64,000 nucleotides of DNA, from contig NZ_FOEH01000003.1 in assembly GCF_900110695.1 (NCBI RefSeq), forward strand, positions 186,001-250,000, given 5' to 3'. The first letter of the stretch is position 1. Each line of letters opens with the position of its first letter. This DNA comes from Virgibacillus subterraneus (GTDB lineage Bacteria; Bacillota; Bacilli; Bacillales; Amphibacillaceae). This document shows, one piece after another, positions 1-10,200 of this stretch. Made by a program: the position numbers and the translations under genes. The notes beneath the pieces were generated by a model. It made no database searches. It was not told the DNA's origin and was given only the letters and a program-made list of their open reading frames with translations.

Positions 1-2
1 CT

Positions 3-833
3 GTATTGATTATGCCAAAATTCTCGCCGCAGGAAGTGTTTAAGATAGCAACCGATCACAAAGCAACTATTTTTGCAGGTGTACCAACAATGTATAATTA
101 CTTGCTGCAAAGCGCAGAAGGTAATAGTTCAGCCTTTGCTGGAATTCGTCTATGTATCTCCGGTGGTGCAGCAATGCCTGTTGCGTTACTTAGCCAATTT
201 GAAGAAGCCTTTAATGCAAAAGTTTCTGAAGGATACGGCTTGTCTGAGGCATCACCAGTTACTTGCTTTAATCCATTGGACCAGCCTAGAAAACCTGGCT
301 CTATTGGTAAAAGTATTATCAATGTCGAAAATAAGGTCATTGATGAATTTGGTGAAGAAGTTGAAACAGGTGAGGTTGGCGAATTGGCTGTTCGTGGGCC
401 AAATGTGATGAAAGGGTACTATAAACTGGAGGAAGAAACTGCTGTAGCATTAAGAGATGGCTGGCTTCACACTGGTGATATGGCACGATTGGATGATGAA
501 GGATACTTTTACATTGTTGACCGGAAAAAAGATATGATTCTTGTCGGCGGGTACAATGTTTATCCTCGGGAAGTGGAAGAAGTATTATATGAGCATCCAA
601 GTATAGCTGAAGCAGCTGTTATTGGTACTCCTCATCCAGAAACTGGTGAATCGGTACTTGCCTTTGTCGTCACAAAAGATCCTTCGTTAAATGAAGATAT
701 TTTAATGGAGTTCTGTAAAATGCATTTAGCCAAATATAAAGTACCATCCAAGATTGAATTTATGGATGAATTGCCGAAGAATACGACAGGAAAAATTTTA
801 CGAAAGAATTTGCGTAATAAAGTAGAACAGTAG
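3..833 (+). CDS. Long-chain fatty-acid CoA ligase, C-terminal part (gene cut by window start)
   Basis: The reading frame is open to the window edge, so the N-terminal half is missing. The visible 275 residues are the C-terminal half of an ANL-superfamily adenylate-forming enzyme: the GYGLSEASP segment, the [17 protein letters not shown] adenylate-binding motif, the hinge [20 protein letters not shown], and [11 protein letters not shown] with the catalytic lysine near the C-terminus. The family activates long-chain fatty acids to acyl-CoA with ATP. In B. subtilis the comparable gene lcfB (yhfL) also lies upstream of the comK region, so orthology is plausible but cannot be shown from a fragment. 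A strong hairpin terminator follows. Confidence 0.93.
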   Translation, partial: VLIMPKFSPQEVFKIATDHKATIFAGVPTMYNYLLQSAEGNSSAFAGIRLCISGGAAMPVALLSQFEEAFNAKVSEGYGLSEASPVTCFNPLDQPRKPGSIGKSIINVENKVIDEFGEEVETGEVGELAVRGPNVMKGYYKLEEETAVALRDGWLHTGDMARLDDEGYFYIVDRKKDMILVGGYNVYPREVEEVLYEHPSIAEAAVIGTPHPETGESVLAFVVTKDPSLNEDILMEFCKMHLAKYKVPSKIEFMDELPKNTTGKILRKNLRNKVEQ

Positions 834-851
834 AATTTATTTATAGAAAAG

Positions 852-880
852 AGATGTTCTGGTTGCCAGAACATCTTTTT
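852..880 (+). terminator. Rho-independent terminator after the acyl-CoA ligase
   Basis: An 11-bp perfect stem (agatgttctgg / ccagaacatct) with a 3-nt loop is followed by a run of T. Confidence 0.9.
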
Positions 881-961
881 CTATGTCTAGGAGCTTCTGC
901 TTTCGCTAGTATAATTGACCTCAAATCCTGGAATACTAAAAAGTAAAAGGATTTGTTAGCG

Positions 962-1111
962 ATGAAAAAAAATAATGATACCCCGGAATTAGCTACATTT
1001 ACAATATTAAATCCGGATTTTCATGCACAGCTAGATCAAAGAAGGGAAGAGGAACAATTAACTGATGAAAATAGTAGCAATAACGACAACTTGTCAGATT
1101 CAACAGATTAA
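962..1111 (+). CDS. Small hydrophilic protein upstream of comK, 49 aa, unknown function
   Basis: ATG-initiated frame of 49 codons, preceded by an A/G-rich aaaagga at usable spacing. The N-terminal half (PELATFTILNPDFHAQL) looks ordered; the tail is acidic and Asn/Ser-rich. B. subtilis also has a small gene (yhzC) just before comK, but I see no convincing similarity, so no name is given. It could be a small Bacillaceae-specific protein. Confidence 0.5.
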   Translation: MKKNNDTPELATFTILNPDFHAQLDQRREEEQLTDENSSNNDNLSDSTD

Positions 1112-1148
1112 TTTTGTCTAAATTGTGAACATTGCTGATAATTTGTTG

Positions 1149-1199
1149 AAAAATTAAATTATTAATACCTTTTTCACTAGAAATTTGGTAAATTATAGA
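1149..1199 (+). promoter_or_regulatory. Candidate comK promoter with A/T tracts
   Basis: TTTTCA and TATAGA are separated by 17 bp, ending 44 bp before the comK start. Just upstream is an A-run followed by T-rich sequence (AAAAATTAAATT). ComK binds AAAAN5TTTT-type boxes and activates its own gene in B. subtilis, so autoregulation is possible; the box match here is loose. Confidence 0.35.
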
Positions 1200-1243
1200 T
1201 AAGCCTCTTTCTTTTCATTTAATTATGAAAGGATGAAGATAAT

Positions 1244-1765
1244 ATGTTAAATGATGTTTACTTTCCATCGCACGAAGTAACCCCTCTTACCATGGCAGTG
1301 ATAGCGAAGCATGACGAAAACGGAAATATAAATACGACTGTTTTAGAAGAGCGGGAAGAGTATTTTGTTGAACATTCCCCAAGTAAAGTCATAGATTATG
1401 CTTGCAAGTTCTTCGGATCAAGTTTACGTGGTCGTCAAGACGGCACTCGCGATATTTGTGGTATTACGCACAAAGCTCCCATTTCGATTGATCCTACCAG
1501 TGGCATGTATTTCTTTCCTACAATTGCACCAACAAGCCCAAAGTGTTCGTGGATTGCCCATTCTCATGTTAATCAAGTCATGAAAGGCCCTGGTCGGTTT
1601 ACTGAAGTAGTGTTTAAGAATGGCAAAACGATTCTTCTGGAAGTTTCTCTTGGATCGCTGCTCAATCAGGTACATCGAACTGCACAATTTCGCTATTTAT
1701 TGGATAACCGTATTAAGTATTTGCAGAAACAGAATGCTGATGTGGTGGCAGAGCCTTTTGCATAA
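1244..1765 (+). CDS. comK: Competence transcription factor ComK
   Basis: 173 residues, slightly shorter than the 192-residue B. subtilis protein. It carries ComK family hallmarks: FGSSLRGRQDGTRDICGI in the middle, the stretch PTSPKCSWIAHSHV, and a C-terminal LLNQVHRTAQFRYLL. ComK binds A/T boxes as a minor-groove binder and activates the late DNA-uptake genes (com operons) and recombination genes. addAB, which B. subtilis ComK also activates, lies 2 kb downstream. Start chosen at ATG behind aaaggatgaag. The last 53 bp overlap the 3' end of the convergent yhjD gene. Confidence 0.95.
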   Translation: MLNDVYFPSHEVTPLTMAVIAKHDENGNINTTVLEEREEYFVEHSPSKVIDYACKFFGSSLRGRQDGTRDICGITHKAPISIDPTSGMYFFPTIAPTSPKCSWIAHSHVNQVMKGPGRFTEVVFKNGKTILLEVSLGSLLNQVHRTAQFRYLLDNRIKYLQKQNADVVAEPFA

Positions 1766-2102
1766 GTTCCTGGACGATTAGTTCCACCTTTTTGCGGATA
1801 GCAGGGTTAAAATAATTACGTTTTTCTTCCCGACCTTTGCTAATAAATAAAAATGAAGAAAATGAATCATTTTTGTTTAGTGTTACTACCCGTATGCTAC
1901 CGTCCTCCATCATTTTCCGTAATTTTCTTCGCTCATTTGTTGCTTCTGAATTCATTTTTTCCAAAAGTTCAACATAAGGTTCTTTAATCTTAAAAGCTCC
2001 CTGCTGGATGTGCTGAATATCCTGTTGAATAACAACCATTGCCATCGAAAGGAACAGAAAGCGTGAAGCTAACTGTAATTCTTCTTCATTAAGATAGCGC
2101 AT
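1713..2102 (-). CDS. yhjD: YhjD-like conserved protein
   Basis: 129 residues, no signal peptide or membrane segment, mostly helical with a charged centre (NERRKLRKMMEDGSIRVV). Called YhjD because in B. subtilis a protein of this type lies between the comK region and yhjE-sipV-addBA, the same order as here. The ATG is preceded by ggaggg at good spacing. Its 3' end runs 53 bp into comK on the opposite strand. Molecular function is unknown. Confidence 0.7.
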   Translation of the reverse strand: MRYLNEEELQLASRFLFLSMAMVVIQQDIQHIQQGAFKIKEPYVELLEKMNSEATNERRKLRKMMEDGSIRVVTLNKNDSFSSFLFISKGREEKRNYFNPAIRKKVELIVQELMQKALPPHQHSVSANT

Positions 2103-2310
2103 GATAACCCTCCATTAGTAGAACGTTTGTTCTGTAATCATTATATGATAAAATAAACAAAAAATACACTAAAAAATTTGAAGCTGAAAAGAAAGAGGCT
2201 GAAAACTTTATTTCTGGCTTTGCAGATAGTCAGGTTTAATTTAAACTAAAAGAAGATAAACTTGCATTAGGTGTATACGATGTTTATAGGTGATTAAGGG
2301 AGACATATTA

Positions 2311-2958
2311 ATGGATGTGTTAAATTTTATAGCTAATTTCAAGATATTACTTCAAGAAGACAAGTTAGATGAATATATCATGCAATTATTAAATGAATAT
2401 GAAAGTTTAGGTCCTATTCCAGGGATTGCATTACCCTTCATAGAGGCATTTCTGCCATTTTTGCCATTGGTTGTTTTTGTGTTTGCGAATGCTGCGGCAT
2501 ATGGATTGCTGGAGGGTTTTTTGCTGTCATGGGCTGGGGCATCGGTTGGTGCTGTTTTGGTTTTTCTAATCATACGAAGGCTTGGTGATAAGCGACTTTT
2601 TAAAGCAATTCGTAACAATAAACAAGTACATAAGGTGACTGGCTGGGTTGAAAGACGGGGCTTTGGGCCGTTGTTTCTATTAATGTGTTTTCCCTTTTCA
2701 CCATCAGCAGTGATTAATGTTGTATCCGGTTTATCCAATATAAGCACCCAACAATTTATATTGGCAGTATTGCTTGGTAAATCTGTCATGATATTTTCCA
2801 TAGCTTATGTGGGATCAAGTATTTTTGAATTTGCAAAGGAACCGGTAAAAACGATTGTAGTTGGGATATGTATTGTATCATTTTGGCTTATCGGTAAATA
2901 CGTTGAGCGTCGTTTGCAGCGAAAAGCATTAATCAAAGAAATTTCCGAAAGAGATTAG
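2311..2958 (+). CDS. yhjE: TVP38/TMEM64 family membrane protein YhjE
   Basis: 215 residues with about five hydrophobic segments. It has the DedA/SNARE-associated (VTT) signature: GPIPGIALPFIEAFLPFLP with an acidic Glu in the re-entrant loop, then PFSPSAVINVVSGLSNIS. Such proteins are thought to act in membrane lipid handling or small-ion exchange. An upstream in-frame GTG at 2290 exists, but aaggga sits 9 nt before ATG 2311, which is preferred. Neighbour order yhjD-yhjE-signal peptidase matches B. subtilis. Confidence 0.85.
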   Translation: MDVLNFIANFKILLQEDKLDEYIMQLLNEYESLGPIPGIALPFIEAFLPFLPLVVFVFANAAAYGLLEGFLLSWAGASVGAVLVFLIIRRLGDKRLFKAIRNNKQVHKVTGWVERRGFGPLFLLMCFPFSPSAVINVVSGLSNISTQQFILAVLLGKSVMIFSIAYVGSSIFEFAKEPVKTIVVGICIVSFWLIGKYVERRLQRKALIKEISERD

Positions 2959-3096
2959 GTTAGAAATTATCTGAACGGGGTATGCTAGACAAAGAGAAAA
3001 GCGGAAGCGTCTATTAAAAGGATGGATAATCAATTAATTCCATTAATCATGGGGCGCTTTTGCTGGACCGGAGAAAACACCCTGGAGGAAATTTGT

Positions 3097-3648
3097 ATGA
3101 AAAGAAAATACTTACGTAAAATCATCCCTGTTGTTTTATTAGCAATAGCATTGGCATTTCTTTTTCGATCCTTTTTATTTGCCAGCTATGTCGTTGATGG
3201 TGAATCGATGGAACCGACCCTTTATGATGGAAATCTGTTAATGGTAAATAAAGTAGTATACGATTTGACAGATGTCGATCGTTTTGATGTTATCGTGTTT
3301 CATGCAAGTGCGAAAGATGATTATGTGAAACGGGTTATTGGCTTACCTGGTGATGAAATAGAATACAAGGATGATAAGCTTTTTATAAACGGAAAATATG
3401 TAAAAGAAACTTTTTTGAAACCATTTAAAAAGATGGATGAGATAAAGCCATACACAAGTGACTTTACACTGGAGGAAAAGACTGGGAAAACGAAAGTACC
3501 AGACGGAAATTTGTTTGTCATGGGAGATAATCGTGAATCTAGTTTAGATAGTCGTACGTTTGGTTTTATATCGGTTAATCAGCTTGTCGGAAAAGTAGAT
3601 ATAAAGTATTGGCCATTTTCCCAAATGCAATTAAGCTTTGGTAAATAG
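3097..3648 (+). CDS. sipV: Type I signal peptidase (SipV-like)
   Basis: 183 residues: a short basic N-terminus, one transmembrane helix (about residues 9-28), then the extracytoplasmic peptidase domain. The Ser/Lys dyad is visible as S37 in GESMEPTL and K78 in YVKRVIGLPGD; MGDNRESSLDSRTFG is the conserved box E. It cleaves signal peptides from exported proteins on the outer face of the membrane. The frame is open 75 nt further upstream, but ggagg lies directly before ATG 3097, fixing the start. Named by position next to addBA, as in B. subtilis. Confidence 0.92.
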   Translation: MKRKYLRKIIPVVLLAIALAFLFRSFLFASYVVDGESMEPTLYDGNLLMVNKVVYDLTDVDRFDVIVFHASAKDDYVKRVIGLPGDEIEYKDDKLFINGKYVKETFLKPFKKMDEIKPYTSDFTLEEKTGKTKVPDGNLFVMGDNRESSLDSRTFGFISVNQLVGKVDIKYWPFSQMQLSFGK

Positions 3649-3659
3649 CTATAATTAAG

Positions 3660-3697
3660 CCTTTGTCTCTGATAAAATAGGGGATAGAGGTTTTTTT
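3660..3697 (+). terminator. Terminator after the signal peptidase gene
   Basis: A 10-bp stem (cctttgtctc / gggatagagg, Watson-Crick and G-U pairs) is followed by seven T. Confidence 0.75.
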
Positions 3698-3741
3698 ATT
3701 GAAGCTCTTTTAGTAAGGAAGTTCAATAAGGGGGATAAAAT

Positions 3742-6700
3742 ATGGGGATACTATTTTTATTAGGTAGATCAGGTACCGGCAAAAGTGGCAGGTCACTGGA
3801 TGAAATTAAAGAAAAATTGGCTGATAATCCACAAGGCAAACCAATATTTTATATCGTACCGGATCAAATGACCTTCCAACAGGAATATGCCTTGTTTAGT
3901 GGTCAGGATATCCATGGAAGTATTCGTGCGCAGGTTACTAGTTTTTCACGTCTGGCATGGCGTGTTTTACAAGAGACTGGAGGAGGTACGAGGCAGTTTA
4001 TTAGCTCCGTCGGTATCCAAATGATGCTTCGAAAAATTATTGAAGAGAAAGAATCGGAGTGGAATGTATTCCAGAAGGCTTTGGAAAAACAAGGATTCTT
4101 GGAACAACTGGAAAAAATGATTACCGAATTTAAACGATATCGTATCACTCCCGAAATGTTATATATGCAAATTGAACAGATGAATCAGTTTGTTCATAAA
4201 GAATCTGGTGAGGCTGCACTATCGGATAAACTTAACGATTTATCGTACATATATGAAAATCTGGTACATGCCTTACAAGGTAAATATATTGATAGTGAGG
4301 ACCAGTTGCAATTATTGGCAGAGAAAATTAAGGATGCTACATTACTTGAGGGTGCCGAGATATACTTGGATGGCTTCCATCGATTTTCACCTAAAGAACT
4401 ACTTGTTGTTGAAGCGTTAATGAAGAAGTGTAAATCAGTGACCATTGCATTAACTGTCGATCCAACTGATGATGCAGATCTATCTGAATTAGATTTGTTT
4501 TACCAAACGAAAGAAACACATCAAACCCTTCAAACGATTGCTGCTGAAAATTATATAAGTATAGATGAAACTGTCATACTTGATCCTGTGAACGGTAGAT
4601 TTAAGGAACGTCCTTATTTTGCCCATTTGGAACAAAACTTCGATGTGCGTCCTGCACCTGAATACAATGGCGATGTTCCATTACAAATTGCTGAAGCAGT
4701 ACATCCCCGTGCAGAGGTAGAAGGAGCCGCTCAGGAGATTTTGCGTTTGGTACGTGAGGAAAACCACCGATTTCAAGATATTGCTGTATTTATTCGACAA
4801 ACAGATATGTATCACGATTTAATAGATACCATTTTTAGCGATTATGATATCCCAGTTTTTATCGATGAAAAAAGAACGATGCTGAATCATTCGCTGATTG
4901 AGTTTATTCGTTCGGTCTTAGATATTGTCGAAGGAAATTGGCGGTATGATGCTATTTTTCGGGTGCTAAAAACTGGTTTTATTCCATCGATAGATTCAGA
5001 ATATCCACTTACTAATGATGCGATTGATGAATTGGAAAATTATATACTTGAATATGGAATCCGCTCACGAGAACGGTGGATAGGGGATAAACAATGGATT
5101 TTCCAGCGTTTCCGTGGCTTTGATCGTTCAGCACAAACGGATACGGAAAAAGAAACGCAAAAACGAATAAATGCGTACAGAAATCAAGTTGTCCAAGCGT
5201 TACAAGGGTTTGATCAGAAAATAAGAAAAGCTGCTACGATAAGTGAATTATGTGAAACAGTTTACCTGTTACTGGAAGAGCTAGGTGTTCCACAACGACT
5301 GGAACAAATGCGAAAAATGTACGATGCAGAAGGGGAAATTGAAAAAGCGCGAGAGCAGGAACAAGTATGGAATGCTGTCATCCAGCTTTTCGACGAAATG
5401 GTCGAGATGGCCGGGGACGAAACAATGAACCTGGATACTTTTCGCACTACAATAGAGGCTGGCTTTGATTCGTTAACATTTGCCCATGTACCGCCTAGTA
5501 TGGATCATGTAATCGTTGGTACCATTGACCGCTCAAGAATCAGTGGAATGAAATGTTCCTTTTTACTTGGTGTGAATGATGGCGTTTGGCCAATGAAGCC
5601 AACCTCAGAGGGCATGATTAACGAACAAGAACGGGAGCTACTAGCGGGGCAGGGCATCCAACTGGCAGAAAGCAGCAAACGGCAACTCTTGGATGATTGG
5701 TTTTATATGTATGTTGCATTCACATCTCCAACTGATTATTTATGGTTAAGTTACCCGTTAAGTGATGAAGAGGGTAAATCGAAAATTCCATCACAGCTGA
5801 TTAAGCGGATAGAGGATTTATTCCCGTCGTGTGGCAACCATATTTTACTGCAGGACCCAGAGGAGCTAACAGAGGCGGACAGGTTTATAACGACCCCTAT
5901 TAAAACAAGGGCAGCGCTAACAGCACAGTTGGCCCGCAGTCGAAAAGGGTATCCTGTTAAGCCTGTTTGGTGGCATGTTCTAAATTGGTATATCGAAAAT
6001 CATCCAAAATATAGTACAACCTATACGATTTTACAAAGCTTGTACTATCAAAATCGCCCAATTAATTTAACAAAGGAAACAACCGAACAGCTCTATCCAA
6101 AACAGGTGAAAGCAAGTGTATCAAGATTAGAATCTTATTATCGCTGTTCCTACCAGCATTTTGCCAAATACAGCTTGAAACTGGATGAAAGAAAGACGTA
6201 TAAACTCGATGCGCCTGATATTGGCCAGTTGTTTCATGAGGCATTGAAAAAAATAACCGAATGGATTAAGGCAGATGGCAGGGACTTTTCCCAGTTATCA
6301 AAAAATGATAGTTCAGGCTATGCGCAAAAAGCGGTTGAAAGTCTTGCACCGATTTTACAGCATCAGATTTTGCATAGTTCTAACAGATATAAATATATTC
6401 AGCAAAAATTGCAGGAAGTTATCACAAGGGCAACGTATATTTTAAGTGAACAATCACGACAAAGTGAATTTTCACCAGTAGGATTAGAGCTCGGTTTCGG
6501 GTTTGACGATGAAAAGGCATTACCCCCTGTTACGCTGAAGTTGGAGAATGGTTTTGAACTTATGCTGCGCGGGCGGATTGACCGGGTTGATAAGGCACTC
6601 AACAACGAGGATTTATTTTTACGGATTATTGATTATAAATCAAGTGCAAAAGGATTAAACTTGGTAGAGGTTTATTATGGTCTTGCTTTGCAGATGCTGA

Positions 6701-7239
6701 CATACCTTGACGTTGTACTTTCCCATTCAGAACAGTGGCTTGGCGCTAAAGCAACACCAGCTGGGGTCCTTTATTTCCATGTGCACAATCCGATGGTTTC
6801 AGGCAAGCTGAAAATGAATGATGATGAAATTGAAAAAGAAATATTCAAGAAGTATAAAATGCAGGGATTGCTGCTATCAAATGAGCAAATTGTAAAAATG
6901 ATGGATACATCACTCGATTCAGGAACAAGCCAGGTAATACCAGCAGGAGTGAAGAAAAATGGCGATTTCTATAGCCATTCTAAAGTTGCTGACAACGAGA
7001 CGTTTTCTAGTTTGCAGCAGCACATTCATCACCTAATGATGCAGGCAGGAATCGATATGACATCTGGTGGCGTCCATTTAAATCCATTCCAGCATAAACA
7101 GAACACGGCTTGCACGTATTGCCCATTCTTGTCAGTCTGTCAATTTGATCCGATTCTAGAGGAAAATAATTATCGAAAGCTAACTGACTTAAAGGATGAC
7201 GAAATACTGGAGAGACTCCGTCATAAGGAGGAAATGTAA
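3742..7239 (+). CDS. addB: AddB subunit of the AddAB helicase-nuclease
   Basis: 1165 residues, normal for AddB. Walker A GRSGTGKS at residues 8-15, an inactivated helicase-like core, and a C-terminal RecB-type nuclease domain with IIDYKSSAKG. The iron-sulfur cluster cysteines are present: C802 (YYRCSYQHF) and C1124, C1127, C1133 near the end. With AddA it resects double-strand breaks to Chi and loads RecA. The stop codon overlaps the addA start, so the two are translationally coupled. The upstream terminator suggests its own promoter. Confidence 0.97.
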   Translation: MGILFLLGRSGTGKSGRSLDEIKEKLADNPQGKPIFYIVPDQMTFQQEYALFSGQDIHGSIRAQVTSFSRLAWRVLQETGGGTRQFISSVGIQMMLRKIIEEKESEWNVFQKALEKQGFLEQLEKMITEFKRYRITPEMLYMQIEQMNQFVHKESGEAALSDKLNDLSYIYENLVHALQGKYIDSEDQLQLLAEKIKDATLLEGAEIYLDGFHRFSPKELLVVEALMKKCKSVTIALTVDPTDDADLSELDLFYQTKETHQTLQTIAAENYISIDETVILDPVNGRFKERPYFAHLEQNFDVRPAPEYNGDVPLQIAEAVHPRAEVEGAAQEILRLVREENHRFQDIAVFIRQTDMYHDLIDTIFSDYDIPVFIDEKRTMLNHSLIEFIRSVLDIVEGNWRYDAIFRVLKTGFIPSIDSEYPLTNDAIDELENYILEYGIRSRERWIGDKQWIFQRFRGFDRSAQTDTEKETQKRINAYRNQVVQALQGFDQKIRKAATISELCETVYLLLEELGVPQRLEQMRKMYDAEGEIEKAREQEQVWNAVIQLFDEMVEMAGDETMNLDTFRTTIEAGFDSLTFAHVPPSMDHVIVGTIDRSRISGMKCSFLLGVNDGVWPMKPTSEGMINEQERELLAGQGIQLAESSKRQLLDDWFYMYVAFTSPTDYLWLSYPLSDEEGKSKIPSQLIKRIEDLFPSCGNHILLQDPEELTEADRFITTPIKTRAALTAQLARSRKGYPVKPVWWHVLNWYIENHPKYSTTYTILQSLYYQNRPINLTKETTEQLYPKQVKASVSRLESYYRCSYQHFAKYSLKLDERKTYKLDAPDIGQLFHEALKKITEWIKADGRDFSQLSKNDSSGYAQKAVESLAPILQHQILHSSNRYKYIQQKLQEVITRATYILSEQSRQSEFSPVGLELGFGFDDEKALPPVTLKLENGFELMLRGRIDRVDKALNNEDLFLRIIDYKSSAKGLNLVEVYYGLALQMLTYLDVVLSHSEQWLGAKATPAGVLYFHVHNPMVSGKLKMNDDEIEKEIFKKYKMQGLLLSNEQIVKMMDTSLDSGTSQVIPAGVKKNGDFYSHSKVADNETFSSLQQHIHHLMMQAGIDMTSGGVHLNPFQHKQNTACTYCPFLSVCQFDPILEENNYRKLTDLKDDEILERLRHKEEM

Positions 7240-10200
7240 TGGCTAATTGGACAAAGGAACAGGAACAAGCAATCTATACGGACGGCAGTGATGTGCTCGT
7301 AGCAGCGGCGGCAGGTTCGGGGAAAACAGCCGTACTTGTCGAGCGGATAATTCAAAAGTTAATTAAAAAGGATGATCCGGTGGATATTGATTCGCTGCTT
7401 GTTGTAACGTTTACCAATGCTGCAGCTCAGGAAATGCGGAACAGGGTTGGACTTGCCTTGGAAGAAGCATTGGCAGAAGACCCGAGCTCACCGCATCTTA
7501 AAAAGCAATTATCGCTTCTGCAGCGTGCATCAATATCAACCTTGCACTCGTTTTGTCTTGATACGGTAAAACAATATGCTTATTTACTGGATATTGATCC
7601 CGCTTTTCGTATTGCTAATGATATGGAAGCAGATTTAATTAAACAGGAAGTAATTGATGACTTATTTGAAGAATGGTACGGGAAAGAAGGCGAAGATCAA
7701 AAGAGATTTTTTGCCGTAGTAGACCGTTTTTCCAGTGATCGAAGTGATGCAGATGTAGAGAGCCTTGTACTTGATTTATATACATTTGCCGCGCAAAATC
7801 CATGGCCAGATATGTGGCTTGATCAGATTGCAGATGTCTATGATATTCCGGATGATTGGACGGAGGATGAACTGCCATGGTTATCAATCATAAAAAGGGA
7901 AGCTAAAAATCAGCTGGAAGCTATGCAGCAAGAGATTAATCTTGCAATGGAATTAACAAGAGAAAGCGATGGACCATACCATTATGCGGATGCAATTGAT
8001 TCAGACGCGGAGAATCTGCAAATAGCACTGGCACATCTGAATTCGTGGAATGATTTACAAGCACATATGGCGGCAAGTTCTTTCGCAAAATTATCAGGCA
8101 AGAAAGTCGATTGTGATGATGCAAAAAAAGATAAGGTTAAAAAATTGCGTGATAGCTATAAGAAACGCTGGAATGAAATGAAAGAAGGTTGGTTTAGCCG
8201 TGATTTGACAGGCCACATTGCAGATATGCAGGAACTGGCTCCGGTCATCAGGCAATTAACAGAGATTGTGAAACAATTTAAAACACGATTTACAGAACAA
8301 AAGCGGGAACGAGCTATTGTTGATTTTTCAGACCTGGAACATTACTGCCTGGAATTGTTAACTGACGATACATCCACCGCGGATAAGGTTTTACCTTCAA
8401 CTGTAGCAGTCAATTTGCAGAGACAGTTCAGTGAGTTATTAATAGATGAGTATCAGGATACAAACCTTGTCCAGGAAACAATTTTAACGCTAATTAGCGA
8501 TCAGGCAGGTCCGGGAAACAGGTTTATGGTAGGTGATGTTAAGCAGAGTATCTATCGATTTCGACACGCAGAACCATCGTTATTTATCCAGAAATATAAA
8601 CGCTTTGCTGATGAAGGGGTTCCCGCCAGGCGAATTGATTTGGCAAGTAATTTCCGTAGCCGTGAACATGTCTTGATTGGAGCCAACTATATTTTCAGAC
8701 AAATCCTTGACGAAGACTTAGGGGAAATTAACTATGATGAGGATGCTGAGCTGATTTATGCAAATAAAATGTATGATACATTACCACATACTGAACCACA
8801 GCCAGAACTAATCATCATTGATCGTGAAGTTCCAGAGGAAAAAGAGGATATTTCACAGGATGAAGAGGACTATCAGGATCTGGAAAAAGCACAGCTCGAG
8901 GCACGTGCATACGCAGAAAAAATTAAAGGATGGATTGGACAGAAAGAAAGCGGTCCATTACAAGTCTATGATAAATCGACAGATACACAACGAGATATGC
9001 AGTATCGCGATGTTGTTATTTTAATGCGCTCGATGACATGGGCACCAACGATAGTCGACGAATTGAAAAAACAGGGAATACCAGTATATGCCGAACTCTC
9101 GACAGGTTACTTTGATGCCATTGAAGTAAAAATCATGCTAAGTCTGCTAAAAGTGATTGATAATCCAAGGCAGGATATCCCGCTTGCTTCCGTACTCAAG
9201 TCACCAATTGTTGGGTTGAATGAAGAGGAGCTGTCACTAGTTCGATTAGCAGATCAGAAAGGAACATATTATGATGCATTAAAGGCATTTAACCGCCATA
9301 ATTCGGATGATACAGCCATTAAGGCAAATAATTTCCTGGAGCGACTTGAACGTTACCGGCTTGCATCACGGCAAGGTGCTTTATCTGAATTGATATGGCA
9401 GATTTATCGGGAAACAGGTTATTATGACTTCGTTGGCGGTATGCCCGGAGGACGACAGCGTCAAGCAAATCTTAGAGCGCTATATGATCGTGCCAGAGGA
9501 TATGAGTCAACATCGTTTCGTGGATTATTCCGCTTCCTGAGGTTTATTGAACGTATGGAAGAGCGTGGCGATGATCTTGGATCAGCCCGGGCATTAAGTG
9601 AGCAAGAGGATATTGTCCGAATCATGACGATTCATAAAAGTAAAGGTTTGGAGTTCCCAGTTGTTATCCTGGGAGCGATGGATAAACAATTTAATTTTAT
9701 GGATTTGAAACGACGTTATTTATTGCATAAAGACCTAGGATTTGCCAGTAAATATATTGATCCGGTCAAACGGATAACGTATCCGACGCTGTTTCACCAT
9801 GCATTGCAAAAAGAAAAATTAAGGGAACTTCTGGCAGAAGAAATGCGAGTATTATATGTTGCATTGACACGCGCGAAAGAGAAGTTAGTGATGGTTGGTA
9901 ATGTTCCATCATTTGAAAAGAAACAACAGAAATGGGAAAAAATGATTGATCATTCGGAATGGATTCTTCCTGCACATTACAGGATTGAATCGAAAACGTA
10001 CCTTGATTGGGTTGGGCCTGCTTTAATCCGTCACAAAGGAAATGATGTGCTACGGACGTTGGATGTTGATGATGCTGTTTTGGAAGCAATCCAAATCGAT
10101 CCGTCTGAATGGAATGTCTCAATTTTACACGGCAGTTCGCTAACCAATCTAGATGAAGCAGTTACGCAAGCTGATCTAGAGCGAAAAGAAAATATCGTGA

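Noticed and set aside
2160-2259. Open stretch reading KKYTKKFEAEKKEAENFISG then stop
   Set aside because: No start codon or ribosome site; may be the tail of a lost gene, but too short to support.
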